A stretch of 64,000 nt of DNA, from contig NZ_VOBQ01000008.1 of NCBI RefSeq assembly GCF_007833165.1, forward strand, positions 248,001 to 312,000. Direction: 5' to 3'. The DNA comes from Caenimonas sedimenti (GTDB taxonomy: Bacteria; Pseudomonadota; Gammaproteobacteria; Burkholderiales; Burkholderiaceae_C). Of the stretch, positions 1 to 8,217 are shown piece by piece. The notes below the pieces were generated by a model. That model was not told the origin of the DNA. It made no database searches and was given only the letters and a program-made list of their open reading frames with translations. The position numbers and the translations under genes are program-made. The stretch's first letter is position 1; every line of letters begins with the position of its first letter.

Positions 1-349
1 TGCCCTCGGCCTTGGGCCGTCCGGCCAGCGTGATCAATGCCACGTTGCAGCGGCCGGCGGCGATGGCCGCTGCGGCATGGGCGACGTGCACTACGTAAGA
101 CGAGCCACCGGTCTCTGTGGTGTCGACGTACCTGAGTGTCATGCCCATGTAATCGACCATGCTCATTGCACCCAGGCCCGGTGCGTCCCCGGCGCAGAAG
201 TAGCCGTCGACGTCACGCATCGTAAGCCCGGCGTCGGCGAGCGCGCCGCGCGCGACCTCGGCATGCAGTTGCGCCACCGACTTGTCGTCGGCGCGCCGGA
301 TCGGGTGCTCGTAGGCCCCCGCGATGTAGGCCTTGCCCTTCAGGCTCAT
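1..349 (-). CDS. Thiolase / lipid-transfer-like protein, partial
   Basis: The gene starts at 349 and runs off the left edge, so only about the first 116 residues are visible. They read MSLKGKAYIAGAYEHP, then an ADAGLTMRDVDGYFCAGD segment and a GGSSYVVHVAHAAAAIAAG segment, which is the N-terminal layout of SCP-x/lipid-transfer-type thiolases. In this position a GGSS-type loop replaces a clear Cys nucleophile, as is common in the Ltp aldolase-like branch. Its ATG overlaps the stop of the upstream MaoC gene (ATGA), so it is the distal gene of this operon. Acyl-CoA cleavage, either thiolytic or retro-aldol, is inferred. The C-terminal catalytic residues lie outside the window. Confidence 0.85.
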   Translation of the reverse strand, partial: MSLKGKAYIAGAYEHPIRRADDKSVAQLHAEVARGALADAGLTMRDVDGYFCAGDAPGLGAMSMVDYMGMTLRYVDTTETGGSSYVVHVAHAAAAIAAGRCNVALITLAGRPKAEG

Positions 350-735
350 GGATTTCCCTTCGCAGCCTTGACGGTGGCCGTACCCTTGATGACGTCCTGC
401 CCCTTGCCGTTGCGCACCCACACGTCGTAAATCGACGGCCCGATACCCTCGCGCAGCTCGCCGCCGCCGGTCACGTCGTCGTCGATGCGCACGGGCTGCA
501 CGAAGCGGATCTCCAGGTGAACGCGGTTCAGTGCGTCGGCGCCCAGCGTGTTCCTCAGCGCCTGCCAGATCAGCGCCACCGACATCGTGCCATGCGCGAT
601 GATCCCGCCCATCGGGCTCCTGGCGGCAAACTCCTTGTCGACGTGAATCGGGTTGTAGTCGTTCGTCACCGCCGCGTAGGCCATGATAGTGTCGAAGTCG
701 ACGTGCTTGGTCGACGTCTTCAGCTGCTTGTCCAT
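346..735 (-). CDS. MaoC-family hot-dog dehydratase
   Basis: 129-residue single hot-dog protein. The hydratase-2 signature is clear: DYNPIHVDKEFAA around residues 26-38 followed by GGIIAHGTMS, giving the catalytic Asp/His dyad of MaoC (R)-specific enoyl-CoA hydratases. It sits 9 bp after a second hot-dog gene, and in steroid-type and related pathways such pairs form a heterodimeric hydratase. Its stop overlaps the start of the next thiolase-like gene. It probably hydrates a 2-enoyl-CoA made by the acyl-CoA dehydrogenases of this cluster; the substrate is unknown. Confidence 0.88.
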   Translation of the reverse strand: MDKQLKTSTKHVDFDTIMAYAAVTNDYNPIHVDKEFAARSPMGGIIAHGTMSVALIWQALRNTLGADALNRVHLEIRFVQPVRIDDDVTGGGELREGIGPSIYDVWVRNGKGQDVIKGTATVKAAKGNP

Positions 736-744
736 GGTGGCCCC

Positions 745-1146
745 TTACTGCGCGACTAGCGTGGTCATGATGCCGCTGAACAGCAGCTCGCCCGAGCCCG
801 CGGCGCGCGTCACACTGCGCACGCGCACCCACTTGCGGTCCTTCTTGACTTCCTTGTCCAGGCACCAAACTTCGGTGCGCAAGGTCTCGCCGATGTGCGG
901 CATGCGCATAATGTTGAAAGTCTGCCCGCCGTGCACGCCACCGGGCGGACGCGGCGAGTTCAGCGTCAACACGGCGTCGATGATGATCATCGCCAGCATG
1001 CCGCCGGGCATGACGCCGGGGTCGTTGTCGTTCGGGTACACGCTGCGCCACTTGGCGATGGTCGCCTCGTCAACGCTGAAGTCGCGCGTGCCGTAGCTCT
1101 TGCCAGGCTCGTAGTGGTCGTAGTTGAAGATGGCGGGGTCACTCAT
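745..1146 (-). CDS. MaoC-like hot-dog protein, partner subunit
   Basis: 133 residues starting MSDPAIFNYDHYEPGKSYGT. I chose the ATG at 1146 because it overlaps the TGA of the upstream DUF35 gene; a longer open frame to 1263 lies wholly inside that gene. The protein looks like a MaoC-like N-terminal hot-dog domain (DNDPGVMPGGMLAMIIIDAVL, then GGVHGGQTFNIMRMP). It lacks the full NPIHxD/GxIAHG hydratase signature of its neighbour, so it is probably the structural half of a two-subunit hydratase. That pairing is inferred from adjacency. Confidence 0.8.
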   Translation of the reverse strand: MSDPAIFNYDHYEPGKSYGTRDFSVDEATIAKWRSVYPNDNDPGVMPGGMLAMIIIDAVLTLNSPRPPGGVHGGQTFNIMRMPHIGETLRTEVWCLDKEVKKDRKWVRVRSVTRAAGSGELLFSGIMTTLVAQ

Positions 1147-1562
1147 GATTTTGCGGGCTCTACTTGCGGAACCTTCTGTTCGGTGCCGGAGCGGGTCTCG
1201 TAGCAAACACGCACGCGCATGCCGATCTTCACCGTCGCCGGATCGCAGTTCAGCACGTTGCACATGAAACGGAAGCCCTCGTCCAGGTCCACCAGCGCAA
1301 GAACGTAGGGCGTGTCAGCGGCGAACGATGACAACGGCGCGCGGTGGATCACCGAGAAGCTGGCCACGCGCCCGAGACCGACGGCAACCTGCCATTCGTG
1401 CTTGGTGCTGTGGCAATGCACGCAGGCGTAGCGCGAATAGAACTGCGCCTTGCCGCAGGCGCTGCAGCGCTGGAAGCGGAACTCGCCCTGGTTCGCGCCC
1501 TCCCAATACGGCCGGCTGATGTTGTCCGGCACCGGCATCGGCTTGGTTTGCACTTCGGCCAT
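1143..1562 (-). CDS. DUF35 OB-fold/zinc-ribbon protein (thiolase or aldolase partner)
   Basis: 139 residues from the ATG at 1562 (MAEVQTKPMPVPDN). It has the rubredoxin-like zinc ribbon RCSACGKAQFYSRYACVHCH (CxxC...CxxC, about residues 32-50), followed by the OB-fold ACP-like domain (GLGRVASFSVIHRAPLSSF, DTPYVLALVDLDEG). Proteins of this family bind lipid-transfer-type thiolases and are needed for acyl-CoA cleavage, as known for ChsH2-Ltp2 in steroid side-chain degradation. It lies 2 bp downstream of a thiolase-like gene and overlaps the following MaoC-like gene by ATGA, which supports one complex. Confidence 0.9.
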   Translation of the reverse strand: MAEVQTKPMPVPDNISRPYWEGANQGEFRFQRCSACGKAQFYSRYACVHCHSTKHEWQVAVGLGRVASFSVIHRAPLSSFAADTPYVLALVDLDEGFRFMCNVLNCDPATVKIGMRVRVCYETRSGTEQKVPQVEPAKS

Positions 1563-1564
1563 GG

Positions 1565-2716
1565 TCAGGCCCTCCCCATGATGATCGAGCAGTGGCCGGA
1601 AAAGATGCCGCCCAGCGTGTGGGCCAGCGCCACCTCGGCGTCTTTGACCTGGCGCGGCCCGCATTCACCGCGCAACTGGCGTACCGCCTCGACGACATGA
1701 AACATGCCGCCGGCCGCACCCGACGAGCCGTACGACAGCAAGCCGCCGTTGGTATTGACGGGAAAGCGCCCTCCGATAGCGAGCTCTCCGGCCAGCGCCG
1801 CCGGGCCGGCCTCGCCACGGCCGTAGAAGCCCATCGACTCCAGCGTGATGAGCAAGGTGCTGGTGAAGCAGTCGTAGATGTGAGCGCAGTCGACGTCCTT
1901 GTGTTTGAGCCCGGCCTGGGCCAGTGCATCGGCGGCCGACTCCTTGCAGCCGAAATCGACCAGCGACGGCGCCGCGAAGATGTGCTCGTGCGTGTGGCCT
2001 TCGCCGATGCCCAGCAGTTCCACCGCCCGCCGGCGGCCATCGCGCGCGGTGTCGCCAGCGCTCACCACCACCGCGGCACCCCCATCCGACACCAGGCAGC
2101 AGTCGAGCATGCGCAGCGGCGAGGCAATCAATTTGGACTTGCGAACATCGTCCATCGTGATCGGTTTCTTCATGTGCGACTGTGGGTGCAGCGCGGCGTT
2201 GGCGCGCTGGTTCACCGCCACGGCCGCGAGATGGTCGCCGTTGAGCCAGCCTTCGTGGAAGTAGACCTGGGCGGCCATCGCGAACGCGGCTGGCACGCTC
2301 ATCCCGTAAGGCTGCTCGTACTGCGGGTGGCCGACGTCGGCCAGCGCTGCCTGTACCTTGTCGCCCATGCCGGTCAGGCGGTTGTCGCCGGTGACGCACA
2401 GCACGTGGCGGCAGCGGCCCGAACGCACCAAAGATTCGGCATGCCGCACTAGGAGACCACCTGTCATGCCGCCCATGGCGATGGAGGCGTTGACCTTGGG
2501 GCGCAGCCCGATGTACTCGCCCAGCACCCCGCCGAGCATGAGCTGCGGCGAGGCGAACGAGTACGCGGTCAGCAGGCCATCGATGTCGGACACCGCGAGC
2601 CCTGCATCGGCCAAGGCGCCCAGTGCGGCTTCGGCATGCAGCGACATGCAGGTGCTGTCTGGCAGCGCGCCGACCTGCGTGTCGTGCACGCCGCTGATGA
2701 TGGCTTTGGTTCCCAT
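1565..2716 (-). CDS. Thiolase / lipid-transfer-like acyl-CoA C-C cleaving enzyme
   Basis: 383 residues from the ATG at 2716 (MGTKAIISGVHDTQVGALPD). The fold is thiolase-like, with ADAGLAVSDIDGLLTAYS near the N-terminus, a GGMTGGLLVRHAESLVRSG helix, LDCCLVSDGGAAVVVS in the middle and NTNGGLLSYGSSGAAGGMFHVVEAVRQLRG at the C-terminus. This layout matches the SCP-x/Ltp branch rather than classical biosynthetic thiolases. The partner DUF35 gene follows after 2 bp. It acts either as a 3-ketoacyl-CoA thiolase or as a retro-aldolase on a 3-hydroxyacyl-CoA; the sequence alone does not decide. Confidence 0.88.
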   Translation of the reverse strand: MGTKAIISGVHDTQVGALPDSTCMSLHAEAALGALADAGLAVSDIDGLLTAYSFASPQLMLGGVLGEYIGLRPKVNASIAMGGMTGGLLVRHAESLVRSGRCRHVLCVTGDNRLTGMGDKVQAALADVGHPQYEQPYGMSVPAAFAMAAQVYFHEGWLNGDHLAAVAVNQRANAALHPQSHMKKPITMDDVRKSKLIASPLRMLDCCLVSDGGAAVVVSAGDTARDGRRRAVELLGIGEGHTHEHIFAAPSLVDFGCKESAADALAQAGLKHKDVDCAHIYDCFTSTLLITLESMGFYGRGEAGPAALAGELAIGGRFPVNTNGGLLSYGSSGAAGGMFHVVEAVRQLRGECGPRQVKDAEVALAHTLGGIFSGHCSIIMGRA

Positions 2717-2729
2717 GCTTGTTCCCGTG

Positions 2730-3857
2730 CTAGGCCAGGCTGATGCGCGTGTCACGCTGCAGCCGCCGGATCTCGTGGATGGCACCGTCGACCAGATCGG
2801 TCATGATGTCGCGCGCCGGGCGCCGCGCCTTGAGCAGGCCCCCCGCCTGACCGGCGATGTTGTAGAAAAGGTCGTGACGGCCGGCAGCCAACGCCGCGGA
2901 CAGGAAGTCCTCCATCAGGATGCGCTGGTACGGCGTCTCCAGCGTCGGCAGACCGGACTCTGCCCAGGCCTGGGAAATCTCACCGTGGAAGGCACGCACC
3001 GTCTTGCCGGTCCAGACCTTGCTGACACGGAAGGCCTCTGAGTCGGCGGCCACGATCTGGTCCTTGCAGGAGTCGAACAGCTCGCACTCGTCGGCCACCA
3101 GGAAGGCGGTGCCCAGCCAGGCGGCCTGCGCACCCAGCACCAGTGCGGCGACGATCCCGCGGCCATCGGCGATGCCGCCGGCGGCGATCACCGGCGTTGG
3201 GTTCACCGCGTCCACCACTTGCGGGATCAGCGGCAACGAGGCCACGGTTCCTGTATGGCCGCCGGCCTCGGTACCCTGCGCAACGATCGCGTCGACGCCC
3301 GACTTGCGCTGGCGCACCGCATTGCGCACCGAGCCTGACAGGCCGATCAGCTTCATGCCCTGGGCCCGCGCGCGCGGCAGCAGGAAATCGGGGTCGCCCA
3401 ACCCGGCGGCGAAGATCGGCACGCGTTCCTCGAACACCACGTCGAGCACCGACTTGGCGTATTCGATGTTGACCACCGTTTCGTCGGCCGGCTGCACCGC
3501 GGGCAGCTGGTAGCGCTGGAGCAGCGTCTGCACGAAGGCGGCATGCTCGGGGTAACGGCGCCGGATCTCGTCGCGCACGCCCGAACGGGTGTCGGGTGCG
3601 TCGGCAATGCGCGCCGGCAGCAGCAGGTCGACGCCGAAAGCACGGTCGGTGAGCGAACGCACCTCGCGGATGCGACGCCGTGTTTCCTCAGGTGACAGCC
3701 CCGAGCAGCCCAGCACACCACAGCCCCCCGCCTGCGACACCGCCGCGACCAGCTTGGGCGGCGTGGCCCGCCCGCCCACCCCCATGCCGGCGAGGAAGAT
3801 CGGGTACTCGATGCCGAACGAGTCGCAGAAAGCGTTGTGCAGAACCGGACGCGCCAT
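2730..3857 (-). CDS. Nitronate monooxygenase-family FMN protein
   Basis: 375-residue TIM-barrel flavoprotein starting MARPVLHNAFCDSFGIEYPI at 3857; the start overlaps the end of the upstream enoyl-CoA hydratase. Family motifs are VFEERVPIFAAGLGDPDF, the AQGTEAGGHTGTV segment with the His of class II nitronate monooxygenases, and the FMN phosphate-binding PVIAAGGIADGRGI. In acyl-CoA clusters such proteins are often mis-named and may act as 2-enoyl-CoA reductases or other FMN oxidoreductases. A role with a CoA-bound intermediate is inferred from context. Confidence 0.88.
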   Translation of the reverse strand: MARPVLHNAFCDSFGIEYPIFLAGMGVGGRATPPKLVAAVSQAGGCGVLGCSGLSPEETRRRIREVRSLTDRAFGVDLLLPARIADAPDTRSGVRDEIRRRYPEHAAFVQTLLQRYQLPAVQPADETVVNIEYAKSVLDVVFEERVPIFAAGLGDPDFLLPRARAQGMKLIGLSGSVRNAVRQRKSGVDAIVAQGTEAGGHTGTVASLPLIPQVVDAVNPTPVIAAGGIADGRGIVAALVLGAQAAWLGTAFLVADECELFDSCKDQIVAADSEAFRVSKVWTGKTVRAFHGEISQAWAESGLPTLETPYQRILMEDFLSAALAAGRHDLFYNIAGQAGGLLKARRPARDIMTDLVDGAIHEIRRLQRDTRISLA

Positions 3858-4618
3858 CACTTGAATTCGGGCTTGCGCTTGGCGCGAAAGGCGGCCACGC
3901 CCTCCTTCACGTCGTCGGTCTGGAACAGGAAGGGGAAGGCATCGACCGCGTAGCGCATGTCGTCGCCGCCCAGTCCGCGGTTGTAGAAGGATTTCGCCAT
4001 CTGCACCGCCATGTGCGGTTTGCCGGCAAGCTTGTCGGCAAAGGCCATCGCCTCGTCGAGCAGCTTGTCGTGCTCGACAGTTCGCAACGCGATGCCCAGT
4101 CGCACGGCCTCGGCGGCATCGATCGGTTCGCCCAGCATGCTCAGTTCCTTGGCCTTGGGGCGGCCGACGATGTCGTGCAGTCGCAGGAGCGCAAAGCCCG
4201 GCAACAAGCCGAGCTGGATCTCGGGCACGCCGAAGCGGGCTCGCTCCGAGGCGAGGATGAAGTCGCAGGCGATCGCGAGCTCGAAGCCGCCGCCGAAGGC
4301 CATGCCATTGACCGCCGCGATCAGGGGCTTGCGGCAGCGTTCGGGTGCTTCCAGCACCGGCAGCACGTCGGCGATGAAGCTGCGCGCCTGCTCGGGCGTG
4401 GCCGGGAAGGTGCTGATGTCCGCGCCGGCACAAAAGGCCTTGTCGCCGCGACCGGTGAGGATGCCCACGCGGATCTCGTCGTCCGCCTGGATTCTCGCTA
4501 GGCTCTCGATCACGCCTTCGCGGATTCCCATGGAGATGGCATTGAGCTTGGTCGGCTCGTCCAGTGTGACGACCGCGACACGGCCCCGCTTTTCGAATTC
4601 GACACTGCCGATGCGCAT
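3857..4618 (-). CDS. Enoyl-CoA hydratase/isomerase (crotonase)
   Basis: 253 residues, the usual length for the family. The oxyanion-hole segment is KAFCAGADIS, the second is NGMAFGGGFELAIACDFI, and the catalytic-Glu segment is RFGVPEIQLGLLPG. The C-terminus FRAKRKPEFK is typical. It is the first gene after a 102-bp gap that carries an inverted-repeat operator, so it probably opens the operon that runs through the nitronate-monooxygenase-like gene to the left edge. Likely reaction: hydration of a trans-2-enoyl-CoA. Confidence 0.92.
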   Translation of the reverse strand: MRIGSVEFEKRGRVAVVTLDEPTKLNAISMGIREGVIESLARIQADDEIRVGILTGRGDKAFCAGADISTFPATPEQARSFIADVLPVLEAPERCRKPLIAAVNGMAFGGGFELAIACDFILASERARFGVPEIQLGLLPGFALLRLHDIVGRPKAKELSMLGEPIDAAEAVRLGIALRTVEHDKLLDEAMAFADKLAGKPHMAVQMAKSFYNRGLGGDDMRYAVDAFPFLFQTDDVKEGVAAFRAKRKPEFK

Positions 4619-4720
4619 GGACTGCTCCTGTGAAGGCTTCGAAGGTTTGTTTTCGGACTGTGAAGGCTAACGAACGTTAGACAGTTAGTCAATGACCAGA
4701 ATGCTTTGTTCGAAGGGCTC
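4619..4720 (-). promoter_or_regulatory. Operon promoter region with TetR-type inverted-repeat operator
   Basis: This 102-bp gap separates the SDR gene from the enoyl-CoA hydratase gene on the same strand. It contains the inverted repeat CTAACG-AA-CGTTAG at 4667-4680, 49-62 bp upstream of the hydratase start, which is a plausible repressor position. The same AACGAACG core occurs upstream of another thiolase operon at 17687-17704. Short palindromes of this type are typical of TetR-family regulators of acyl-CoA catabolism; that family assignment is inference. Confidence 0.55.
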
Positions 4721-5497
4721 TCAGCGGCGCAGGCCGCCGTAGCTCGCCCACGGCGTGGCCACGAGGTAGCCGGCGTCGACGGGCAGGTTGATGCCGGTGA
4801 TTGCCGACGCCAAGTCCGATGCCAAGAACGCCACCGCGTTCGCGATTTCGCGCGGCTCGATCAAACGGCCGAGCGCAGCATGCGTGGTCATCGCGCCGGT
4901 CTCCAGCGTGCGCGTCGTGATGCCCTTTTCGAGCGCCGGCGTGTGCGTGAAGCCGGGCGACACGGCGTTGACGCGCACGCCCTTGGGGCCCCACTCCGCC
5001 GCCAGGCATTCAGTCAGGTTGATGACGCCGGCTTTGGCCGGGCCGTAGGAATGCAAGGGCCCCGAGCCCATGCCGGCCACGGATGCGATGTTGACGATCG
5101 CGCCACTGCCGCGTTTCGCCATCACGGCGCCGAAGCGCGCGCAACACAGGTAGGTGCCGCGCAGGTCGATGCGGGCGACGAAGTCCCATTCGCGCAAGCT
5201 CAGTTCCTCGGGCGGCAGCGTGCGTTGCAGCACGCCGGCACTGTTGACCAGCACGTTCGGCACGCCCCAGCGCGCCTGCACGGCAGCCACCAGCGCATCG
5301 ACCGATTGTTCTTCGCCGACGTCGAGCGCCAGTGCAGCGCCGCCAATCGCCTCGGCCACCGCGCGCGCCGCCGCCTCGTTGCGGTCGGCGACGACGACTT
5401 GGGCTCCGGCTTCGGCCAGCACCCGCGCGCAGCTTTCGCCGATGCCGCTGGCGCCGCCGGTGACGACCGCAACCTGTCCTGAAAAGTCGAGCTTCAT
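4721..5497 (-). CDS. Short-chain dehydrogenase/reductase
   Basis: 258 residues from the ATG at 5497 (MKLDFSGQVAVVTGG). That start overlaps the TGA of the ligase gene upstream, which favours it over an in-frame ATG at 5521. Classical SDR motifs are present: TGGASGIG for the cofactor, NSAGV, a catalytic Ser in IVNIASVAGMGSG and YxxxK as YGPAK, then NAVSPGFTHT. It probably oxidises a 3-hydroxyacyl-CoA or an alcohol intermediate with NAD(P). The substrate is unknown. Confidence 0.9.
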   Translation of the reverse strand: MKLDFSGQVAVVTGGASGIGESCARVLAEAGAQVVVADRNEAAARAVAEAIGGAALALDVGEEQSVDALVAAVQARWGVPNVLVNSAGVLQRTLPPEELSLREWDFVARIDLRGTYLCCARFGAVMAKRGSGAIVNIASVAGMGSGPLHSYGPAKAGVINLTECLAAEWGPKGVRVNAVSPGFTHTPALEKGITTRTLETGAMTTHAALGRLIEPREIANAVAFLASDLASAITGINLPVDAGYLVATPWASYGGLRR

Positions 5498-7011
5498 GTT
5501 GTTGATCCCTTGGGTTGACATGTCAGTTCGGCACGCAGCACGCGCTTGAGCACCTTGCCAGACGGCAGGCGCGGCAAGGTCTCGCGCAGCACCAGCTCCT
5601 TGGGAAGCTTGAAGCCGCCGAGCTTGCCGCGGCAGAACGATTGCATTTCCTCGAGCGAGAGTGTCGTGCCCGGCCGCAGCACGACGACTGCGGCCACGCG
5701 CTCCCCCCAACGCTCGTCCGGCAGGCCGACCACCGCCGCCTCCAGCACCTGCGGAAGTCGGTAAACCACGCGCTCGACCTCACTGGAGGCGATGTTCTCG
5801 CCGCCGCTGATGATCATGTCCTTCTTGCGGTCAGTGAGGAAAAGAAAGCCCTCGGAATCGAGGTAGCCGATGTCGCCGGTGCGAAACCATTGGCCCGGGT
5901 GGAAGCTGGCCGCGGTCTTCTCGGGGTCGCGCCAGTAGCCGCTGGTGACCTTGGGACCACGCAGGCAGATTTCGCCGGCCTCGCCTGCCGGCAGGTGGCG
6001 GCCCTCATCGTCGCAGATACGGATTTCGACGTGCGGCAGCGCGCGTCCGGTCGAGCCGATTCTCTCGATCTCGCGCCCGGCCTCCATCAGCGTGTCGCCG
6101 GAGCAACTCTCGGTCAGACCGTAGCCATCGATGTAGCGGCCGTCCTTGAAAAGCGAACTGAACTCTCGGATGCGTTCTTCGGGCGTGCGCTCGCCTCCGC
6201 CAATCTGCCAGCGAAAGCTTCTCACGTCGAAGCGATCGCGATCCGGCAGCGCGAGCAGGCGGTTCAGCATCACCGGCGCCATCCAGCCGGCGGTCAGACG
6301 TTCGCGCGCGATCAGAGCCAACGTCTCCTCGGGCTCGAACTCGCGCTGCACCGCGAGCATGCCGCCCATCTGCAGCACCGCCAGGCCCGGCAGGTCAAAC
6401 GCGCCGACGTGGTACAGCGGCCCGACCAAGAGCAGCCTTTCGCCGCCATGCAGGCCCAGCACCGCGATGTGGTCCAGGCATTTCCAGTGGTAGTTGGCGT
6501 AGGAATGAATCACGCCCTTAGGCCGGTCGGTGGTGCCCGAGGTGTACATGAGCCGGAACAGGTCCTCGGGCCGGCGCACCTGCGGCGACCACACCGGCTC
6601 GGCCACGGGGCCGAGGCGGCGGCTGTCGGATTGCGCGGCTTCGTCGACGATGACCACTTGGCCCACGCCGCCGACGAGTCCACGGAGTTCTTCATCGGCC
6701 AGTAGCAGCTTCACACCCGCGTGGCCAACGATGTATTCGACCTCGTCGGCGCCGAGCCGGTAGTTGATCGGCAGCAGCACGGCGCCGAGGTGACTGACCG
6801 CCAGTGCCAGCTCGATGAACGCGGCGCTGTTCTTCATCAGCAGGGCAACGATGTCGCCTTCGCCGATGCCACGTGCGCGCAGGCTGCCAGCGGTGGCGGC
6901 CACCCGCGCGGCGAGCTCACCGTAACCCATGCGCTGCTCCCGGTAGAGCAGCACCGGCCTCTCGGGCTCGGCGCGCGCCCAGAAAAGCACCGCGGAACTC
7001 AGGTTGACCAT
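5494..7011 (-). CDS. Acyl-CoA synthetase (AMP-forming)
   Basis: 505 residues, normal for the ANL superfamily. The P-loop is LMYTSGTTDRPKGVIHS, the aromatic/adenine region is IDGYGLTESCSGD, the hinge Asp lies in WFRTGDIGYLDSEGFLFLTDRKKDMI and the catalytic Lys is in LPSGKVLKRVL near the C-terminus. It activates a carboxylic acid to its CoA thioester and so is the likely entry point of the pathway. It follows the acyl-CoA dehydrogenase gene after 15 bp and overlaps the SDR gene by ATGA. Confidence 0.92.
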   Translation of the reverse strand: MVNLSSAVLFWARAEPERPVLLYREQRMGYGELAARVAATAGSLRARGIGEGDIVALLMKNSAAFIELALAVSHLGAVLLPINYRLGADEVEYIVGHAGVKLLLADEELRGLVGGVGQVVIVDEAAQSDSRRLGPVAEPVWSPQVRRPEDLFRLMYTSGTTDRPKGVIHSYANYHWKCLDHIAVLGLHGGERLLLVGPLYHVGAFDLPGLAVLQMGGMLAVQREFEPEETLALIARERLTAGWMAPVMLNRLLALPDRDRFDVRSFRWQIGGGERTPEERIREFSSLFKDGRYIDGYGLTESCSGDTLMEAGREIERIGSTGRALPHVEIRICDDEGRHLPAGEAGEICLRGPKVTSGYWRDPEKTAASFHPGQWFRTGDIGYLDSEGFLFLTDRKKDMIISGGENIASSEVERVVYRLPQVLEAAVVGLPDERWGERVAAVVVLRPGTTLSLEEMQSFCRGKLGGFKLPKELVLRETLPRLPSGKVLKRVLRAELTCQPKGSTT

Positions 7012-7026
7012 CGCAAGCCCCCTCGG

Positions 7027-8199
7027 TCAGTAGGAACGCGGCATGCCAAGGTCGTGGTTGGCCACGTAGTTCAGGATCATTTCCTCGGACACGGGTGCGA
7101 AGCGGAACAGGCGGCAGTCACGCCACAGGCGCTCAACATGGAATTCGGTTGCGTAGCCCATGCCGCCCATGGTCTGCATAGCGCGCTCGGTGGCGCGGCT
7201 GACGGCCTGCGCGGCCAGCAGCTTGGCGGCGTTGGCCTCGCTGCCATAGGGCAGGCCCATGTCACAGTTCACCGCCGCCTTGTGGTTGAGCAGGCGCGCC
7301 GCCTCGACTTCGACATGGCATTGCGCGAGCGGAAACTGCAGCCCCTGGTAGCTTGTGACCGGCTTGTCGCCGAAGACCTTGCGCTCGTTGCCGTACTTCA
7401 CCGCAAGCTTGATCGCCAGTTCGCCGGTGCCCGCCAGCGCCGCGGTGGTCACGATGCGCTCGGTATTGAGCACGTCCAGCAATTCATGCCAGCCACGGTG
7501 CAAGGTGCCGACGAGCTCGCCCGGCGCAATGCGCACGTCGTCGAAGAAGACGCTGCTCGACGCCAGTGTGCGCGTGCCGACCTTGTCGATCGCGGTGTGC
7601 GTCAGGCCCTTGCGCTCGACGTCAATCATGAACATCGACAGGCCGTCACTGCGCGACTTGCAGTCGGCGAGCTTCTTGGTGCGCGCCACCACCAGCATCT
7701 TGGCTGCGTCGGGCACGCCGGTGATCCAGATCTTGCGGCCGTTCAGGCGCCAGCCGTCGCCCACGGCCTCGGCGTAGCTGCGCAGCTCCAGCGTGTTGGT
7801 ACCGGCGTCGGGCTCGGTCAGCGCCATGGAGCAGTTGATCTCTCCCGAGACGATCTTCGGCAGCAGCTCGGCCTTCATCGCCGGCGTGCCGAAGCGCGAT
7901 AACGCGACGCCACCGAAGATCGGGTTGATCATGAAGAGCTGCCCGACGGTCGCGCCGCCGCCGCAGGACGCCAGTGTCTCAACCACCAGCGCCAGCTCGA
8001 ACATGCCCAGGCCGGCCCCGCCGACCTCGGCAGGCAGCGCGGCGCCACACAGGCCAGCCTCGCAGACGGCGCTCCAGAACTCCTTCGGGAACGCCTTGGC
8101 GGCGTCCTGCTTGCGCCAGTACTCAAGGCCAAAGCGGTCGCCGACCTTGCGCGCCGCTTCGATCATCAGCTTCTGTTCATCCGAAAGTCGAAAGTCCAT
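7027..8199 (-). CDS. Acyl-CoA dehydrogenase
   Basis: 390 residues with the full acyl-CoA dehydrogenase layout: N-terminal helical domain (FRLSDEQKLMIEAARKVG), central beta domain (CSMALTEPDAGTN, WRLNGRKIWITG) and a C-terminal helical domain ending MGGMGYATEFHVERLWRDCR then SEEMILNYVANH. The last segment replaces the usual YEGT motif, so the base residue may differ from the second dehydrogenase of the cluster. FAD-dependent alpha,beta-desaturation of an acyl-CoA is expected. It lies 18 bp downstream of the E2 gene. Confidence 0.92.
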   Translation of the reverse strand: MDFRLSDEQKLMIEAARKVGDRFGLEYWRKQDAAKAFPKEFWSAVCEAGLCGAALPAEVGGAGLGMFELALVVETLASCGGGATVGQLFMINPIFGGVALSRFGTPAMKAELLPKIVSGEINCSMALTEPDAGTNTLELRSYAEAVGDGWRLNGRKIWITGVPDAAKMLVVARTKKLADCKSRSDGLSMFMIDVERKGLTHTAIDKVGTRTLASSSVFFDDVRIAPGELVGTLHRGWHELLDVLNTERIVTTAALAGTGELAIKLAVKYGNERKVFGDKPVTSYQGLQFPLAQCHVEVEAARLLNHKAAVNCDMGLPYGSEANAAKLLAAQAVSRATERAMQTMGGMGYATEFHVERLWRDCRLFRFAPVSEEMILNYVANHDLGMPRSY

Positions 8200-8217
8200 T
8201 GTGAGCTCCTGTGCCAG